Translations under genes and position numbers: made by a program | NCBI GenBank assembly: GCA_013215145.1 | Contig: JABSRP010000015.1 | Coordinates: 124,001 to 188,000, forward strand | Length of the DNA: 64,000 nt | Direction of reading: 5' to 3' | Source: Pseudobacteriovorax sp. | GTDB lineage: Bacteria; Bdellovibrionota_B; Oligoflexia; Oligoflexales; Oligoflexaceae | Shown here: one piece after another, positions 43,851 to 52,673 of the stretch | Layout: every line of letters begins with the position of its first letter | Numbering within the stretch: the first letter of the stretch is position 1 | The notes under the pieces: generated by a model | Told to the model about the DNA's origin: nothing | Databases searched by the model: none | What the model saw: only the letters and a program-made list of their open reading frames with translations

Positions 43851-44173
43851 TCTAATCCTATATTTTCTGAGTCATGAGGTTCTGTTTGCCGGAGAAACGG
43901 CAAATGTTTTAAGTCAGTGGGCTCGTCGTATAGCTTTTCTACATAAACGATACTATGGTACGGAACATGAAGCGACTCGGTCTTGCGGAAGCGTTTGCTT
44001 GCGGCATCTTCTTCAGGGAGGATAATCTTTTTGACTGTATCTTTGAAGACGAATTCCGACATACAGATTAGTCCAGGTATGTCACTAGCCTCTATATTAC
44101 GAACCAGAACTTGGGCAACGTCGCCTTTTTCGTTTTCCTTGAATCTAACCCTATAGATTAACTCATCATTCAT
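43847..44173 (-). CDS. DUF1820 family protein
   Basis: 109 residues from ATG 44173 (MNDELIYRVRF); an upstream ATG is possible. The order YRV-F, IPGLICMSEFVFKD, ILPEEDAASKRFRKTESLHVPYHSIVYVEKL matches the conserved DUF1820 sequence, a small cytosolic family of proteobacteria with unknown function. It is coupled to the SRPBCC gene by an ATGA overlap. No functional clue beyond that. Confidence 0.82.
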   Translation of the reverse strand: MNDELIYRVRFKENEKGDVAQVLVRNIEASDIPGLICMSEFVFKDTVKKIILPEEDAASKRFRKTESLHVPYHSIVYVEKLYDEPTDLKHLPFLRQTEPHDSENIGLD

Positions 44174-44393
44174 ATATGCTCTTAACATCAATTGGTTTAA
44201 AAATTCGCCATTTGGTTATTATGAAACCAGCAGCAGCTGTCAAGCAAGAAGTACCGTTTTGGCAGCAACATGGAAACCAGTGGAAAACCTTAGTTTCTGG
44301 TTGCGAGGCGTTCCTAGTATGTTAATAGTAGCAAACGGTCATTTTATGAATTGCTTCCGCTTTTAGACTATAAGAAAAGGTACGAAATACGCT

Positions 44394-45971
44394 ATGAAAC
44401 CGCTTACCCCCCATTGGGCTGACATCGCAGCTGCCCGTCTGGTTGCTTCAAAACCAGACCAGGAGTCATTTACCGTTGCTAGTGGGATCACTCCCTCGGG
44501 AACAGTCCATATTGGAAACTTTCGAGAGGTCATCACCGTTGAATTTGTTGCAAAGGCGTTAGAGTCTCTCGGAAAAAAAGTAAGATTCATCTACAGTTGG
44601 GACGATTTTGATACCCTGAGAAAGGTGCCTAAGAATCTACCTAACCAAGAGATGCTAGCTGAGTACCTGCGACAACCGATTAGTCGAGTCCCAGATCCTT
44701 TCGAAAAGGATGCGAGCTATGCAGATCATAACATCAAAGAGTTTGAGGCTGACTTAAAGCAAATTGGTATTCATCCCGAGTTTATTTACCAGCATAAGCA
44801 ATACAGTTCTGGTGTGTACGCTAAAGACATAATTGTAGCACTCCAGGCAAAAGACAAAATTAAAGATATACTCAACGAGCATCGATCTACTCCGCTGGGT
44901 GAGGATTGGCTTCCTACGGCGATTTACTGCGAAAAGTGCCAGCGTGATGAGATGGTTTATCAACGGTTCGAAGGGCCGGATTTGTATGCCTATAAGTGCG
45001 CCTCTTGCGGGCATGAGACAAAAACTAAAATTCAGGAAACAAAAAACCTCAAACTAAATTGGCGAACTGACTGGCCTATGCGTTGGGCCTACGAAAATGT
45101 CGATTTTGAGCCTGGTGGGAAGGATCATTCGAGTGATGGGGGCTCATACGACACGGGCAAACGGATTGTGAAGGAGGTGTGGCAAAAAGACGCTCCTAAT
45201 TACCTTCAGTACGATTTCGTTTCGATCAAAGGGGGCACGGGAAAGATGTCGTCCAGTTCCGGTCAGCTCCTTACTTTAAGAGATGCCTTTGCGGTGTATG
45301 ATCCGCAGATGGTGCGTTGGATATTTGCTGGTCAGCGCCCTAACACAGACTTTTCCATTGCCTTTGATTTGGATGTGATCAAAGTCCACGACGAATTCGA
45401 CCGGGCAGAACAAGCCGCCTTGGGACCAAAGCCTGAGAAACCAGGAAAGTGGCCTGGCATCAGGCGCGCTTACGAACTTTCGTGTATCGGTGGTATCCCT
45501 GAGAAGCCTCCTTACCGCGCTCCATTTCGCGATCTTTGTAGCCGTCTTCAAATTTGTGGCGAGGACATAGAAAAAACCATCAGTAAATATTACAGTGACA
45601 AAGTCGTCTCGGAACAGGATCGGGATCTGTTCTTTGATCGAGCTAAAAGAGCTTTGACTTGGTTGGAACTTTACGCTCCGGAGGATTTTAAATACAAAAT
45701 TAATGAAACCCCTGTGGAGTTAGATGTGAACGATACTCAAGCCGCCGCATTGTCGGCTTTGAAGGAACTCATTGCCTCCACTGACTTAGACGCAATTGCA
45801 TCGAAAGATCTGAATCAGAAAATTTACGACGAGGTCATCCGAAAAACAGAGATCGATAGTAAAGACTTCTTCCGAACCGTTTACTTGAAACTCATTAATC
45901 GTGAGCAGGGACCAAGGTTGCCAGGATTTATCAAAGAAATTGGTAGGCCAAAACTAGAGGAGTTACTCTAA
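44394..45971 (+). CDS. lysK: Class I lysyl-tRNA synthetase
   Basis: 525 residues of class I LysRS. HIGH-like TPSGTVHIGNFREVITVEFV at 33-52, YSWDDFDTLRKVP, and GGTGKMSSSSGQLL near 285 are diagnostic, as is the four-Cys zinc site (CEKCQRDE...CASCGHE). It attaches lysine to its tRNA. Most bacteria use the class II LysS enzyme; class I occurs in spirochetes, alphaproteobacteria and some deltaproteobacteria-like groups. Its TAA overlaps the next gene's ATG (TAATG), indicating coupling. The gene symbol may be lysS in some annotations. Confidence 0.96.
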   Translation: MKPLTPHWADIAAARLVASKPDQESFTVASGITPSGTVHIGNFREVITVEFVAKALESLGKKVRFIYSWDDFDTLRKVPKNLPNQEMLAEYLRQPISRVPDPFEKDASYADHNIKEFEADLKQIGIHPEFIYQHKQYSSGVYAKDIIVALQAKDKIKDILNEHRSTPLGEDWLPTAIYCEKCQRDEMVYQRFEGPDLYAYKCASCGHETKTKIQETKNLKLNWRTDWPMRWAYENVDFEPGGKDHSSDGGSYDTGKRIVKEVWQKDAPNYLQYDFVSIKGGTGKMSSSSGQLLTLRDAFAVYDPQMVRWIFAGQRPNTDFSIAFDLDVIKVHDEFDRAEQAALGPKPEKPGKWPGIRRAYELSCIGGIPEKPPYRAPFRDLCSRLQICGEDIEKTISKYYSDKVVSEQDRDLFFDRAKRALTWLELYAPEDFKYKINETPVELDVNDTQAAALSALKELIASTDLDAIASKDLNQKIYDEVIRKTEIDSKDFFRTVYLKLINREQGPRLPGFIKEIGRPKLEELL

Positions 45972-46447
45972 TGTTGCCTCGACGAGTTTTCAGTGTTCTA
46001 ATGGTCCTTATACTTTTTTCGTTGCATAGCAGCTGCACTATGATCACAAAGATGATTGCAGAAGAACCAAAAGTCTCTTTGCAAAACGTCGAAATCAGCA
46101 GCATCTCATGGAATGCGATCAAAACGATCTTGGTAGCTGAGGTAGAAAATCCCAATAAGTTTGATTTGGGTTTGAAAAATCTTGTATTTGATGTTTCCGT
46201 GGATGGCGTCGATGTGGGAGATGGTTCTTATGGTGAAGCTTTTTCAGTGCCTGCTGGGGAGAAAGGAACCATAAAAATACCCTTTAATATTGACTCAAAA
46301 TCCGCTTTGAAAATTGCGCAGAAGTTTCTCTCAGGTGGGCAGAATCTTACAGCACGGGTCAAAGGTAAGATGGTCTTTACCACTAAAATTGGTGACTATG
46401 AAATCGACTTTGATGAGACAAAACCACTGGTCAATAAAAAGATGTAA
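45971..46447 (+). CDS. LEA14/WHy-domain lipoprotein
   Basis: 158 residues. The signal peptide MLPRRVFSVLMVLILFSLHSSC ends at a lipobox. Residues 30-150 match the water-stress (WHy) or LEA type 2 domain: PKVSLQNVEISSISWNAIKTILVAEVENPNKFDLGLKNLVFDV then FSVPAGEKGTIKIPF and LTARVKGKM. In bacteria these proteins are linked to stress tolerance and envelope stability. Start ATG overlaps the lysK stop (TAATG). It lies 31 bp before the glutathione peroxidase gene, suggesting an operon. Confidence 0.85.
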   Translation: MLPRRVFSVLMVLILFSLHSSCTMITKMIAEEPKVSLQNVEISSISWNAIKTILVAEVENPNKFDLGLKNLVFDVSVDGVDVGDGSYGEAFSVPAGEKGTIKIPFNIDSKSALKIAQKFLSGGQNLTARVKGKMVFTTKIGDYEIDFDETKPLVNKKM

Positions 46448-46478
46448 AAAGTCTATCTAACTCTTTTAAGGAGATCCG

Positions 46479-46955
46479 ATGAGTAAAATCTACGACTTTA
46501 ACGTAAACACCATAGATGGCGATCCCGCCACCTTAGAGCCTTTTCGCGGTAAGCTGATGCTCATAGTTAATGTCGCAAGTGAATGTGGACTGACTCCCCA
46601 TTACAAAGGACTTCAAGAATTGTACGAAAAATACAACGATCGCGGTCTTGAGGTCCTTGGATTTCCCTGCAATCAGTTTGGTGCTCAGGAGCCAGGCAGT
46701 GATGAAGAAATCAAAACATTTTGTGAGTTAAAGTACAAAGTGACCTTTCCAATGTACGCGAAAATTGAGGTTAATGGTCCAAACACTCATGAGTTATATC
46801 AATTTCTTAAATCAGAGAAGCCTGGTGAAGAAAAGGAAGATATTGAGTGGAATTTTGCCAAATTCCTTGTAGGAAAAAACGGAGCCGTGGCCCAAAGATT
46901 TCACCCAAAAATCGAACCTATTGATTTAGAAGCACAGATTGAAGCGCTGCTCTAA
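46479..46955 (+). CDS. Glutathione peroxidase (thioredoxin-dependent type likely)
   Basis: 158 residues. The peroxidatic Cys36 lies in NVASECGLTP; the Gln and Trp of the catalytic tetrad are in FPCNQFGAQEPG and IEWNFAKF. The second cysteine in FPCNQF is the resolving site of thioredoxin-dependent bacterial enzymes. It reduces lipid and hydrogen peroxides in the cytoplasm. AAGGAG lies 6 nt before ATG 46479. It follows a stress-related WHy lipoprotein gene. A stem-loop follows. Confidence 0.93.
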   Translation: MSKIYDFNVNTIDGDPATLEPFRGKLMLIVNVASECGLTPHYKGLQELYEKYNDRGLEVLGFPCNQFGAQEPGSDEEIKTFCELKYKVTFPMYAKIEVNGPNTHELYQFLKSEKPGEEKEDIEWNFAKFLVGKNGAVAQRFHPKIEPIDLEAQIEALL

Positions 46956-46982
46956 CCCATGTTTTTAGAGATATTGAAGATG

Positions 46983-47001
46983 GTGGGGATATGGTCCCCA
47001 C
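46983..47001. terminator. GC-rich hairpin between gpx and serS
   Basis: GTGGGGA and TCCCCAC form a perfect 7-bp stem with loop TATGG, 28 bp after the peroxidase stop and 45 bp before the serS stop. It is placed to stop transcription from both strands, though T runs are absent. Confidence 0.6.
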
Positions 47002-47045
47002 GTCTAACCATCCGTGTCGATAGTCATACCTTAAAATAACGCAGA

Positions 47046-48323
47046 TTATAAATTCTTGCCGATAACTTCAGCCCCGTTTAAGTAAGGCCTCAGGGCTACA
47101 GGAATTTTGATAGATCCGTCAGCCTGCTGATGATTTTCTAGAAACGGAATCAAAACTCTTGGTGTGGCGATGGCTGTATTGTTCAATGTATGGCAAAAAT
47201 TCTTTTTCTTTTCACCTTTTTGCCGGTACCTAATCTTCAAACGTCTGGCTTGAAAATCATGAAATGTCGAACAACTATGAGTTTCGCTGTAAGCTTCTCG
47301 CGATGGCATCCAGGTTTCGATATCATGCTTTCTGACCTGACCCTGACCGAGGTCGCCCGTGCACACGTAAACGACTCTATAGGGTAACTCTAAGGCCTGC
47401 ATGATCTCTTCTGAGTTCTGGAGAAGTTCATCATGTAGTTTGGCTGATCCTTCTTCGCTCGCCTCAGAGATGATCACCTGTTCCACCTTCTGAAACTGAT
47501 GAACGCGATAAAGACCGTGTGTATCTTTACCGTATGTACCCGCTTCTCGCCTAAAGCAAGAGCTATGTGCCATGTACCGAATGGGAAGCGATGAGGCATC
47601 AAGAATCTCATCGCTATGATAGGACGCTACAGGGACTTCGGCGGTTCCTACTAGAGCAAGTTCATCCTTTTCTACATAATAGGCTTGGTCTCTACCATTG
47701 GGGAAATACCCTGTTCCTACCATGCAGTCTTCTTTGACTAATACTGGCACTGAAAGTTGGACATAACCTTTTTGATAGAGGACATCTAAGGTCATGCGAA
47801 ACAAGGCCGCCTCTAGTCTTGCCCCCTCGCCCTTTAGAAAATATGATCGGCTTCCCGCTAGTTTTACACCACGCTCGACATCAATCCAGTCATGGAGCTT
47901 ACCTATCTCCATGTGGTCCTTCGACTTAAAATCAAACTTTGGTGGCGTTCCCCAGGTTTTGACTTCCACATTCTCTTGATCGTCCTTACCGACGGGAACA
48001 TCCTCTCGAGCTGGTGCAGGTACTGCAAGCATCAGGCTATGAAGAGATTCCTCGAGGCTTTTGACTTTCTGAGTCAGGCTATCGAGTTCTGGTTTGATAG
48101 CAGAGACTTCTGCTTTTAAAGCTTCCCGTTCGCTAGGGTCGGCTTTACCAATTTTTTTGGAAACAGAATTTCGTTTGTTTTGCAGATCCTCGAGTTTAAG
48201 TTTTTCAGCTTTTAACTCATCATCAACCCTCAGGAGTTCATCCAAATCCACGTTGAAGTGTTTATTTTTGGCTGCTTCTGCGACAAGTTCTTTGTTGTCA
48301 CGGATGAACTTAATATCTAACAT
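47046..48323 (-). CDS. serS: Seryl-tRNA synthetase
   Basis: 425 residues, class II synthetase. N-terminal coiled-coil tRNA-binding arm (EELKAEKLKLEDLQNKRNSVSKKIGK at about 30-100), then the catalytic core with motif 2 (CFRREAGTYGKDTHGLYRVHQFQKVE) and motif 3 (ATPRVLIPFLENHQQADGSI). It charges serine and also primes selenocysteine tRNA if present. Length matches the family. It is divergent from dusB. Confidence 0.97.
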   Translation of the reverse strand: MLDIKFIRDNKELVAEAAKNKHFNVDLDELLRVDDELKAEKLKLEDLQNKRNSVSKKIGKADPSEREALKAEVSAIKPELDSLTQKVKSLEESLHSLMLAVPAPAREDVPVGKDDQENVEVKTWGTPPKFDFKSKDHMEIGKLHDWIDVERGVKLAGSRSYFLKGEGARLEAALFRMTLDVLYQKGYVQLSVPVLVKEDCMVGTGYFPNGRDQAYYVEKDELALVGTAEVPVASYHSDEILDASSLPIRYMAHSSCFRREAGTYGKDTHGLYRVHQFQKVEQVIISEASEEGSAKLHDELLQNSEEIMQALELPYRVVYVCTGDLGQGQVRKHDIETWMPSREAYSETHSCSTFHDFQARRLKIRYRQKGEKKKNFCHTLNNTAIATPRVLIPFLENHQQADGSIKIPVALRPYLNGAEVIGKNL

Positions 48324-48548
48324 GCTATCCTCTATCTACGGCAAAACGATTCTATTGACGGGTACCATACTTTCGTAAATATTGTCATTAGTTTATCTGT
48401 TTTTTGCGTCTAAATCCTCAAGTCTACAATGAGTTTTTCTTCGAGAATTGCCATCTGGTAAGACTTGGGCAAAAGTGCCTAGACTTAGCAAGAGAATTAC
48501 TGTATTTAGGTCCGTCAGCCTGGCTAAATTAACTTTAGGAAATGCTCT

Positions 48549-49655
48549 ATGACACAGGTTTCTTCGAGAACACCGTTTCAAACTTTAAACCTACCGAAAA
48601 CACCTGTAATCCTCGCACCATTGGCTGGTGTTTCGGATCACCCTTTCCGCCGAACCTGCGTGTCTAGAGGGGCTGATTTGACCTATGTAGAGATGATTTC
48701 TGCCACAGCTCTCATCTATAACAGCAAACGAACTATGGACATGCTGGAAAGGCATCGAGATGAAGGCGTCTTGGGAGTTCAGGTTACCGGTAAGACAGCG
48801 GAAGAAGTCGGGAAAGCGGTTAAGATTCTCAGTGAACTATCCTTTGAAACCATTGATATCAATATGGGATGTCCCGTTAAAAAAGTTGTCAAAACCGGTT
48901 GCGGTAGCGGGATTTTGCGTGACGTTAAGCGCGTTTACGAGACCGTTTCTGCCGCTCGAGAGGCTACGGATTGTGTATTGTCTGCCAAGATTCGCCTGGG
49001 TTGGGATCATAGTTGCATAAACGGTCTTGAAGTGGCCGATGCTATCCAGAGAGGTGGGGCTGATTTTTTAACAGTTCATGGTCGCACTCGTAATGACGAT
49101 TATTCTAAACCCGTTAATCTCGATTATATCGCCCAGATCAAACAGTCTGTGACTATCCCAGTTGTAGGGAATGGCAATCTGTTTAATCGTGCTGATGCAG
49201 AGCATATGTTAGCTAGGACCGGAGTGGATGGTCTTATGGTAAGTCGAGGGGCTTTGGGAAACCCTTGGATTTTTCGAGAGATTAAAGGAGAAGGAGCTAC
49301 TGTTGATTTAGCAGAATGGGTAGATGTTGTGCGACAGCATTTGCTTTGGCAGCAAAAAGCTTATGGTGATACCAAGACTGCCGCCATCTGCATGCGCAAG
49401 CACTTACTTTGGTACGCAAAAGGCTGGCCTGGAGTCAAGGTACTTCGTGATCGCATGAATGTGGCTGGAACACTTGGAGAGGCTCTGGATTTACTGCAGG
49501 AGTTTGCCTCATATTTGACTCAAAAAGGTCATAGTGAGCGCTTTGAGGCCATCAATCAAGGTCTTTCGGATCGTTTTCTTTGGGATCCCAAATTCGAGAT
49601 GGATCGCAAACTTGATCGGGGTGTTGGTGATGATCGCCTTGAGGAAAGAGCATAG
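48549..49655 (+). CDS. dusB: tRNA-dihydrouridine synthase, DusB type
   Basis: 368 residues. An FMN-binding TIM barrel with APLAGVSDHPFR, NMGCPVKKVVKTGCGSG (catalytic Cys), the HGRTRNDDYS motif, and GNGNLFN...GVDGLMVSRGALGNPWIF. It reduces uridines in the tRNA D-loop. DusB is suggested by the overall motif spacing; DusA and DusC are possible. A strong intrinsic terminator follows the stop. ATG 48549 is the start. Confidence 0.92.
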   Translation: MTQVSSRTPFQTLNLPKTPVILAPLAGVSDHPFRRTCVSRGADLTYVEMISATALIYNSKRTMDMLERHRDEGVLGVQVTGKTAEEVGKAVKILSELSFETIDINMGCPVKKVVKTGCGSGILRDVKRVYETVSAAREATDCVLSAKIRLGWDHSCINGLEVADAIQRGGADFLTVHGRTRNDDYSKPVNLDYIAQIKQSVTIPVVGNGNLFNRADAEHMLARTGVDGLMVSRGALGNPWIFREIKGEGATVDLAEWVDVVRQHLLWQQKAYGDTKTAAICMRKHLLWYAKGWPGVKVLRDRMNVAGTLGEALDLLQEFASYLTQKGHSERFEAINQGLSDRFLWDPKFEMDRKLDRGVGDDRLEERA

Positions 49656-49700
49656 TCCATTTCAAAATAGGGTGGCTTCCGTAGCTGATGTTCGATGTGT

Positions 49701-49729
49701 GCTCAGATATCATAGCATCTGAGCTTTTT
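49701..49729 (+). terminator. Rho-independent terminator of dusB
   Basis: GCTCAGAT and ATCTGAGC form a perfect 8-bp stem around an 8-nt loop, followed by TTTTTCCTTTT. It begins 46 bp after the dusB stop. This is the clearest terminator in the window. Confidence 0.9.
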
Positions 49730-49757
49730 CCTTTTAGATCTTTTGACTCTGATTGAA

Positions 49758-50351
49758 CTAGTCAGAGGATGAAGACTCTTCGGTTTGTTGATCCTCTGAG
49801 TTTTCCTCCGTAGATGCATCACTGCTATCTTCAACCACCTCTCCGTCGACGGTAACCTCGGCTGCAGGTTTTTCTTCTTCTTTTTTCAGAACCTTAAAGG
49901 CCTTGATAAATATGGCCGTGAACTCACTTACTTTGCGTCCTTCTTCGTTAGGTTCCGCAGGCATTATGGGAGCTGTTTTTGAGAGATATAGGAGACCAGC
50001 CACCTCTTGATCCGTAATTGAAGAAATATCTCCTTCTACCTTCGGCTCACCTGTGATTGCGATCTGACACTTTTTACCAACGATGGCTTGCTTGCCTGGG
50101 GCAAAACTAAGATTGAGTTTGGAAAATGATTCGTCGAAAGTAATAGTACCCTCAATTTGCTCGGCAATTCCCTCACATACCAAGGCCGTCTTCAGGCTTT
50201 CCGGGTTTATAAGGGAGAGGTCTTTATAATCAACAGCAACCTCGCTATTCAAACTATTAAAAGTCTTTAAAGTGGTGCTGCCGCGATCATTTTTTTCGCA
50301 GGCTGTAAACATCGACAACGAGACTACACATGTCCATAGCATCTTCTTCAT
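49758..50351 (-). CDS. Lipoprotein with acidic C-terminus, unknown
   Basis: 197 residues from ATG 50351, which follows GGAGTTCCC and starts the signal peptide MKKMLWTCVVSLSMFTAC; a longer frame to 50453 lacks this. The mature domain (residues 20-140) is mixed alpha-beta with two cysteines. The C-terminal 45 residues are mostly Glu, Ser and Asp. It is the second gene of a pair with a coiled-coil lipoprotein 19 nt upstream, so the two are probably one envelope unit. No domain was recognised. Confidence 0.7.
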   Translation of the reverse strand: MKKMLWTCVVSLSMFTACEKNDRGSTTLKTFNSLNSEVAVDYKDLSLINPESLKTALVCEGIAEQIEGTITFDESFSKLNLSFAPGKQAIVGKKCQIAITGEPKVEGDISSITDQEVAGLLYLSKTAPIMPAEPNEEGRKVSEFTAIFIKAFKVLKKEEEKPAAEVTVDGEVVEDSSDASTEENSEDQQTEESSSSD

Positions 50352-50370
50352 AGGGAACTCCATACAGCTA

Positions 50371-51396
50371 TTATTCGCAGCTAACTGTGGCAAGCACAAG
50401 TTGCTGGCCCTCTTTGCACTCCATGACACTGGTTTCTGAAACAATGATTTCATCTACTTGCAACGCTTGTTGCTCTTTAAGTTGCTCCAAAAGGGCTTGT
50501 TGTTCAGCTAAAAGAGCTTCTTTTTCTGCAAGAGCTCTTTCGGCTTCTTCACGAATTAAACGTTCACTTTCCGCAACTCTTTTTGCCAGTTCGAGAGATT
50601 GCTGAGCAATATTCGCATCCAGTTCGGCGAGTTGTTGAGCCAACTCTGCGTCTTTCAGCTTTTGCTCAGCTTCTAGCCTTTTTCGCTCGGCTTCCAGTAG
50701 GTTTTTTTCCAGCTCTTTGGCCTCGGCTTCCTTAACTCTAATGGCGTTAATTTGATCTTGAAGCTCTTTCTGGGCTTTTTTGTTATTAATTGCCTGCTCC
50801 TCTAACAGACGCTTGTTTGCCTCCTTGGCTTTTATCTCCTCGGCAATCTCAGAGGCGATAATACTACTTTGGGGAAGGGCGACAGTCCCAAAGCGAACTC
50901 CAATGCGGTCGAAAACTGGGTTCGCTTCGTCCATTGCGCTTGAATCTGTCGGTAGGATGATGGTCTCCTCAAGAAGGCTTTCGAAATAAACGCCCCTTAC
51001 ATCTGCCACCACGATGCTTTTGCAAGAAGCAGTCTTACCGTACATTGTAGCATCAATCTTCAATTCTACTGAAGATGATGTCTCCGACTGGAAGAATTGA
51101 ACCGCCTCAGGTGTGATGGCTGGGTTACAAGAAATACTCAGTAGTTTCATATCTGTATCGATTTCGGCTCGATCAGGAAAATTAAGGGGAACTAATATTT
51201 GATAGCCAAATTTTGACAGGGATACGGAATCTTCACCTAAAGCAGATTTAACCTCTGACTGAGGTAAGGCTGCTGCAGCGACAGATTCGTCTTCTTCCTC
51301 TATTTGGATTCCTCGGTTTCCGCTAACTTTACACGCGCTCACGGAAACCATCAGCAAAGTATAAGTTGTTATTGACAGACTACTCAAGCGTTTCAC
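50371..51396 (-). CDS. Coiled-coil lipoprotein
   Basis: 341 residues from GTG 51396 (VKRLSSLSITTYTLLMVSVSAC signal peptide), with GAGGTGG immediately upstream; a TTG start at 51456 is less likely. After a mature domain of about 160 residues comes a 110-residue Ala/Glu/Leu/Lys-rich coiled coil (AEAKELEKNLLEAERKRLEA, LAEQQALLEQLKEQQAL). The final residues EGQQLVLATVSCE include a C-terminal cysteine. The long helix could span the periplasm or oligomerise. It is the first gene of a two-gene unit. Confidence 0.72.
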   Translation of the reverse strand: MKRLSSLSITTYTLLMVSVSACKVSGNRGIQIEEEDESVAAAALPQSEVKSALGEDSVSLSKFGYQILVPLNFPDRAEIDTDMKLLSISCNPAITPEAVQFFQSETSSSVELKIDATMYGKTASCKSIVVADVRGVYFESLLEETIILPTDSSAMDEANPVFDRIGVRFGTVALPQSSIIASEIAEEIKAKEANKRLLEEQAINNKKAQKELQDQINAIRVKEAEAKELEKNLLEAERKRLEAEQKLKDAELAQQLAELDANIAQQSLELAKRVAESERLIREEAERALAEKEALLAEQQALLEQLKEQQALQVDEIIVSETSVMECKEGQQLVLATVSCE

Positions 51397-51720
51397 ATCC
51401 ACCTCAAATCGGTTGTTTAATGAGACCTCAGGGGCCGTATCGGGTCTAGTTGGCAAAAACTTTAAAAAAAAAATTTATTCAAAATTTTTCAACGGATTAT
51501 CTTTTTTGGATTAATCCCGTGATAGTCTGCTTGGTGTAAATTTAGTCAAAATGGGTAATTTTAGACCTTTTGCTATTTATTGGATTATATTTGAGATTAT
51601 AGCTACTTACTGTCGATTTACTATCTTGTTGTTTGTCCTGGCTAATTAGCCAAATTGCTTCTTATCGCCTGTGGAATTCTGTGCTAGTCTCTCCAAACAT
51701 TTGCTAAGAAGGAGTCTCGG
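51397..51720. other. 324-bp intergenic region before the CheY-like gene
   Basis: No gene is supported. The region is strongly A+T-rich near 51460-51500, as expected for divergent promoters. A perfect 14-bp palindrome TGGCTAATTAGCCA lies at 51639-51652, about 70 bp before the CheY-like gene. An AAGGAG ribosome binding site follows at 51708-51713. Confidence 0.45.
51639..51652 (+). promoter_or_regulatory. Perfect 14-bp palindrome upstream of the CheY-like gene
   Basis: TGGCTAATTAGCCA is identical to its reverse complement. Its place about 70 bp upstream of the start fits an operator or a -35 region site. No regulator is assigned. Confidence 0.4.
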
Positions 51721-52080
51721 ATGGAAACAGTCCTATTTGTAGAAGACTGCGAAGACATTAGAGAGATTTATGAGGCTATTCTGACCGATGAAGGCTACTC
51801 TGTGATAAAGGCTGAAAATGGTCGTGAAGGGCTGAGATTGTTCCATGAATCAGAGCCAGAGCTGGTTTTGACCGATGTGATGATGCCCTCATCCACGGGA
51901 TTGGATATGATCCGTTTGATTCGCAAAAAAGACAAGAATGTTCCTATAATAGCGATTTCAGGTGATCCAGAACATGGAAAGCTTTCCTGTGGCGTCGGAG
52001 CTAACTCCTTTATAGAAAAGCCTTTTTCTTCTGCTCATCTGATAAAAAAAGTAGCCGGGCACCTAAACGGCTCAGGATAA
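51721..52080 (+). CDS. Single-domain response regulator (CheY-like)
   Basis: 119 residues. The receiver fold has the acidic pocket V-E-D-C-E-D, the phospho-acceptor Asp in LVLTDVMMPSSTGLDM (about residue 53), the Thr/Ser of AISGDP and Lys of IEKPF. There is no output domain, so it passes a phosphate or a conformation to a partner. AAGGAG lies 7 nt before the ATG. It precedes a STAS/zinc-ribbon gene. No cognate histidine kinase is seen. Confidence 0.92.
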   Translation: METVLFVEDCEDIREIYEAILTDEGYSVIKAENGREGLRLFHESEPELVLTDVMMPSSTGLDMIRLIRKKDKNVPIIAISGDPEHGKLSCGVGANSFIEKPFSSAHLIKKVAGHLNGSG

Positions 52081-52155
52081 TTTGAGTTTTACCGATACCC
52101 ATTCTGTAAGTTAGAGACATTCTGCTTGGTCAGACGAGTCGTACAGGATGGGAAC

Positions 52156-52629
52156 ATGAGTCGCTACGAAGTCAAATGGTTGGACGAAAACGCTGTCATC
52201 ATCAAAGGCACGATCGACGAAAATTTTGTGTTCGACGATGAGGTCGCAAAATTTAAAGATTCAGTAACGATTGATCTCCAAGGAGTCGATCGGATCAACA
52301 GCTGCGGTGTGAGAGAGTGGGTCAAAGCCATTATGAAGACTGAAGCGCATTTGGTTTTCAAAAACTGCTCATCTGTCATTGTTTCTCAGTTCTCTATGAT
52401 CCCAGAGTTTCTTGGTAAAAACGGAAAAGTCGAGTCCTTTGAAACTCAGTTTATTTGCGAACACTGTGGACATGAAGAGGCTAAAGTACTTCAAGTTGGC
52501 AAAGATATCCAACCTGGGCAAGAACTTTATGAAGACGGACCTGAAGTCACCTGCCCTGAGTGTGGCGAAACTATGGAATGTGACCATAACCCAGAGCTGT
52601 ATTTTTCGTTTCTATCAGACGCCTCTTAA
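52156..52629 (+). CDS. STAS-like protein with C-terminal zinc ribbon
   Basis: 157 residues from ATG 52156 (MSRYEVKWLDENAVIIKG). Residues 1-95 resemble a STAS fold; VTIDLQGVDRINSCGVREWVKAI occupies the position of the anti-sigma antagonist D-S-S-G loop, with the phosphorylatable Ser retained. The C-terminal 50 residues carry two CxxC pairs (CEHCGHE and CPECGET), a zinc ribbon. It may be a phosphorylation-switched antagonist acting with a SpoIIE phosphatase, such as the one at 22.8 kb. It follows a CheY-like gene by 75 bp. Confidence 0.72.
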   Translation: MSRYEVKWLDENAVIIKGTIDENFVFDDEVAKFKDSVTIDLQGVDRINSCGVREWVKAIMKTEAHLVFKNCSSVIVSQFSMIPEFLGKNGKVESFETQFICEHCGHEEAKVLQVGKDIQPGQELYEDGPEVTCPECGETMECDHNPELYFSFLSDAS

Positions 52630-52644
52630 ACGAGATACTTTAGT

Positions 52645-52673
52645 ACCCCTAATAGTCATGGCTGATTGGGGGT
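52645..52673. terminator. Convergent bidirectional hairpin
   Basis: ACCCCTAAT (52645-52653) pairs with ATTGGGGGT (52665-52673) with one G-T mismatch as wobble around AGTCATGGCTG. It fills the gap between the STAS gene stop and the stop of the convergent Sel1-REC gene. The T run is poor. Confidence 0.5.

Noticed and set aside
44192..44393. T-box leader before lysK
   Set aside because: No T-box consensus or antiterminator stem could be found.
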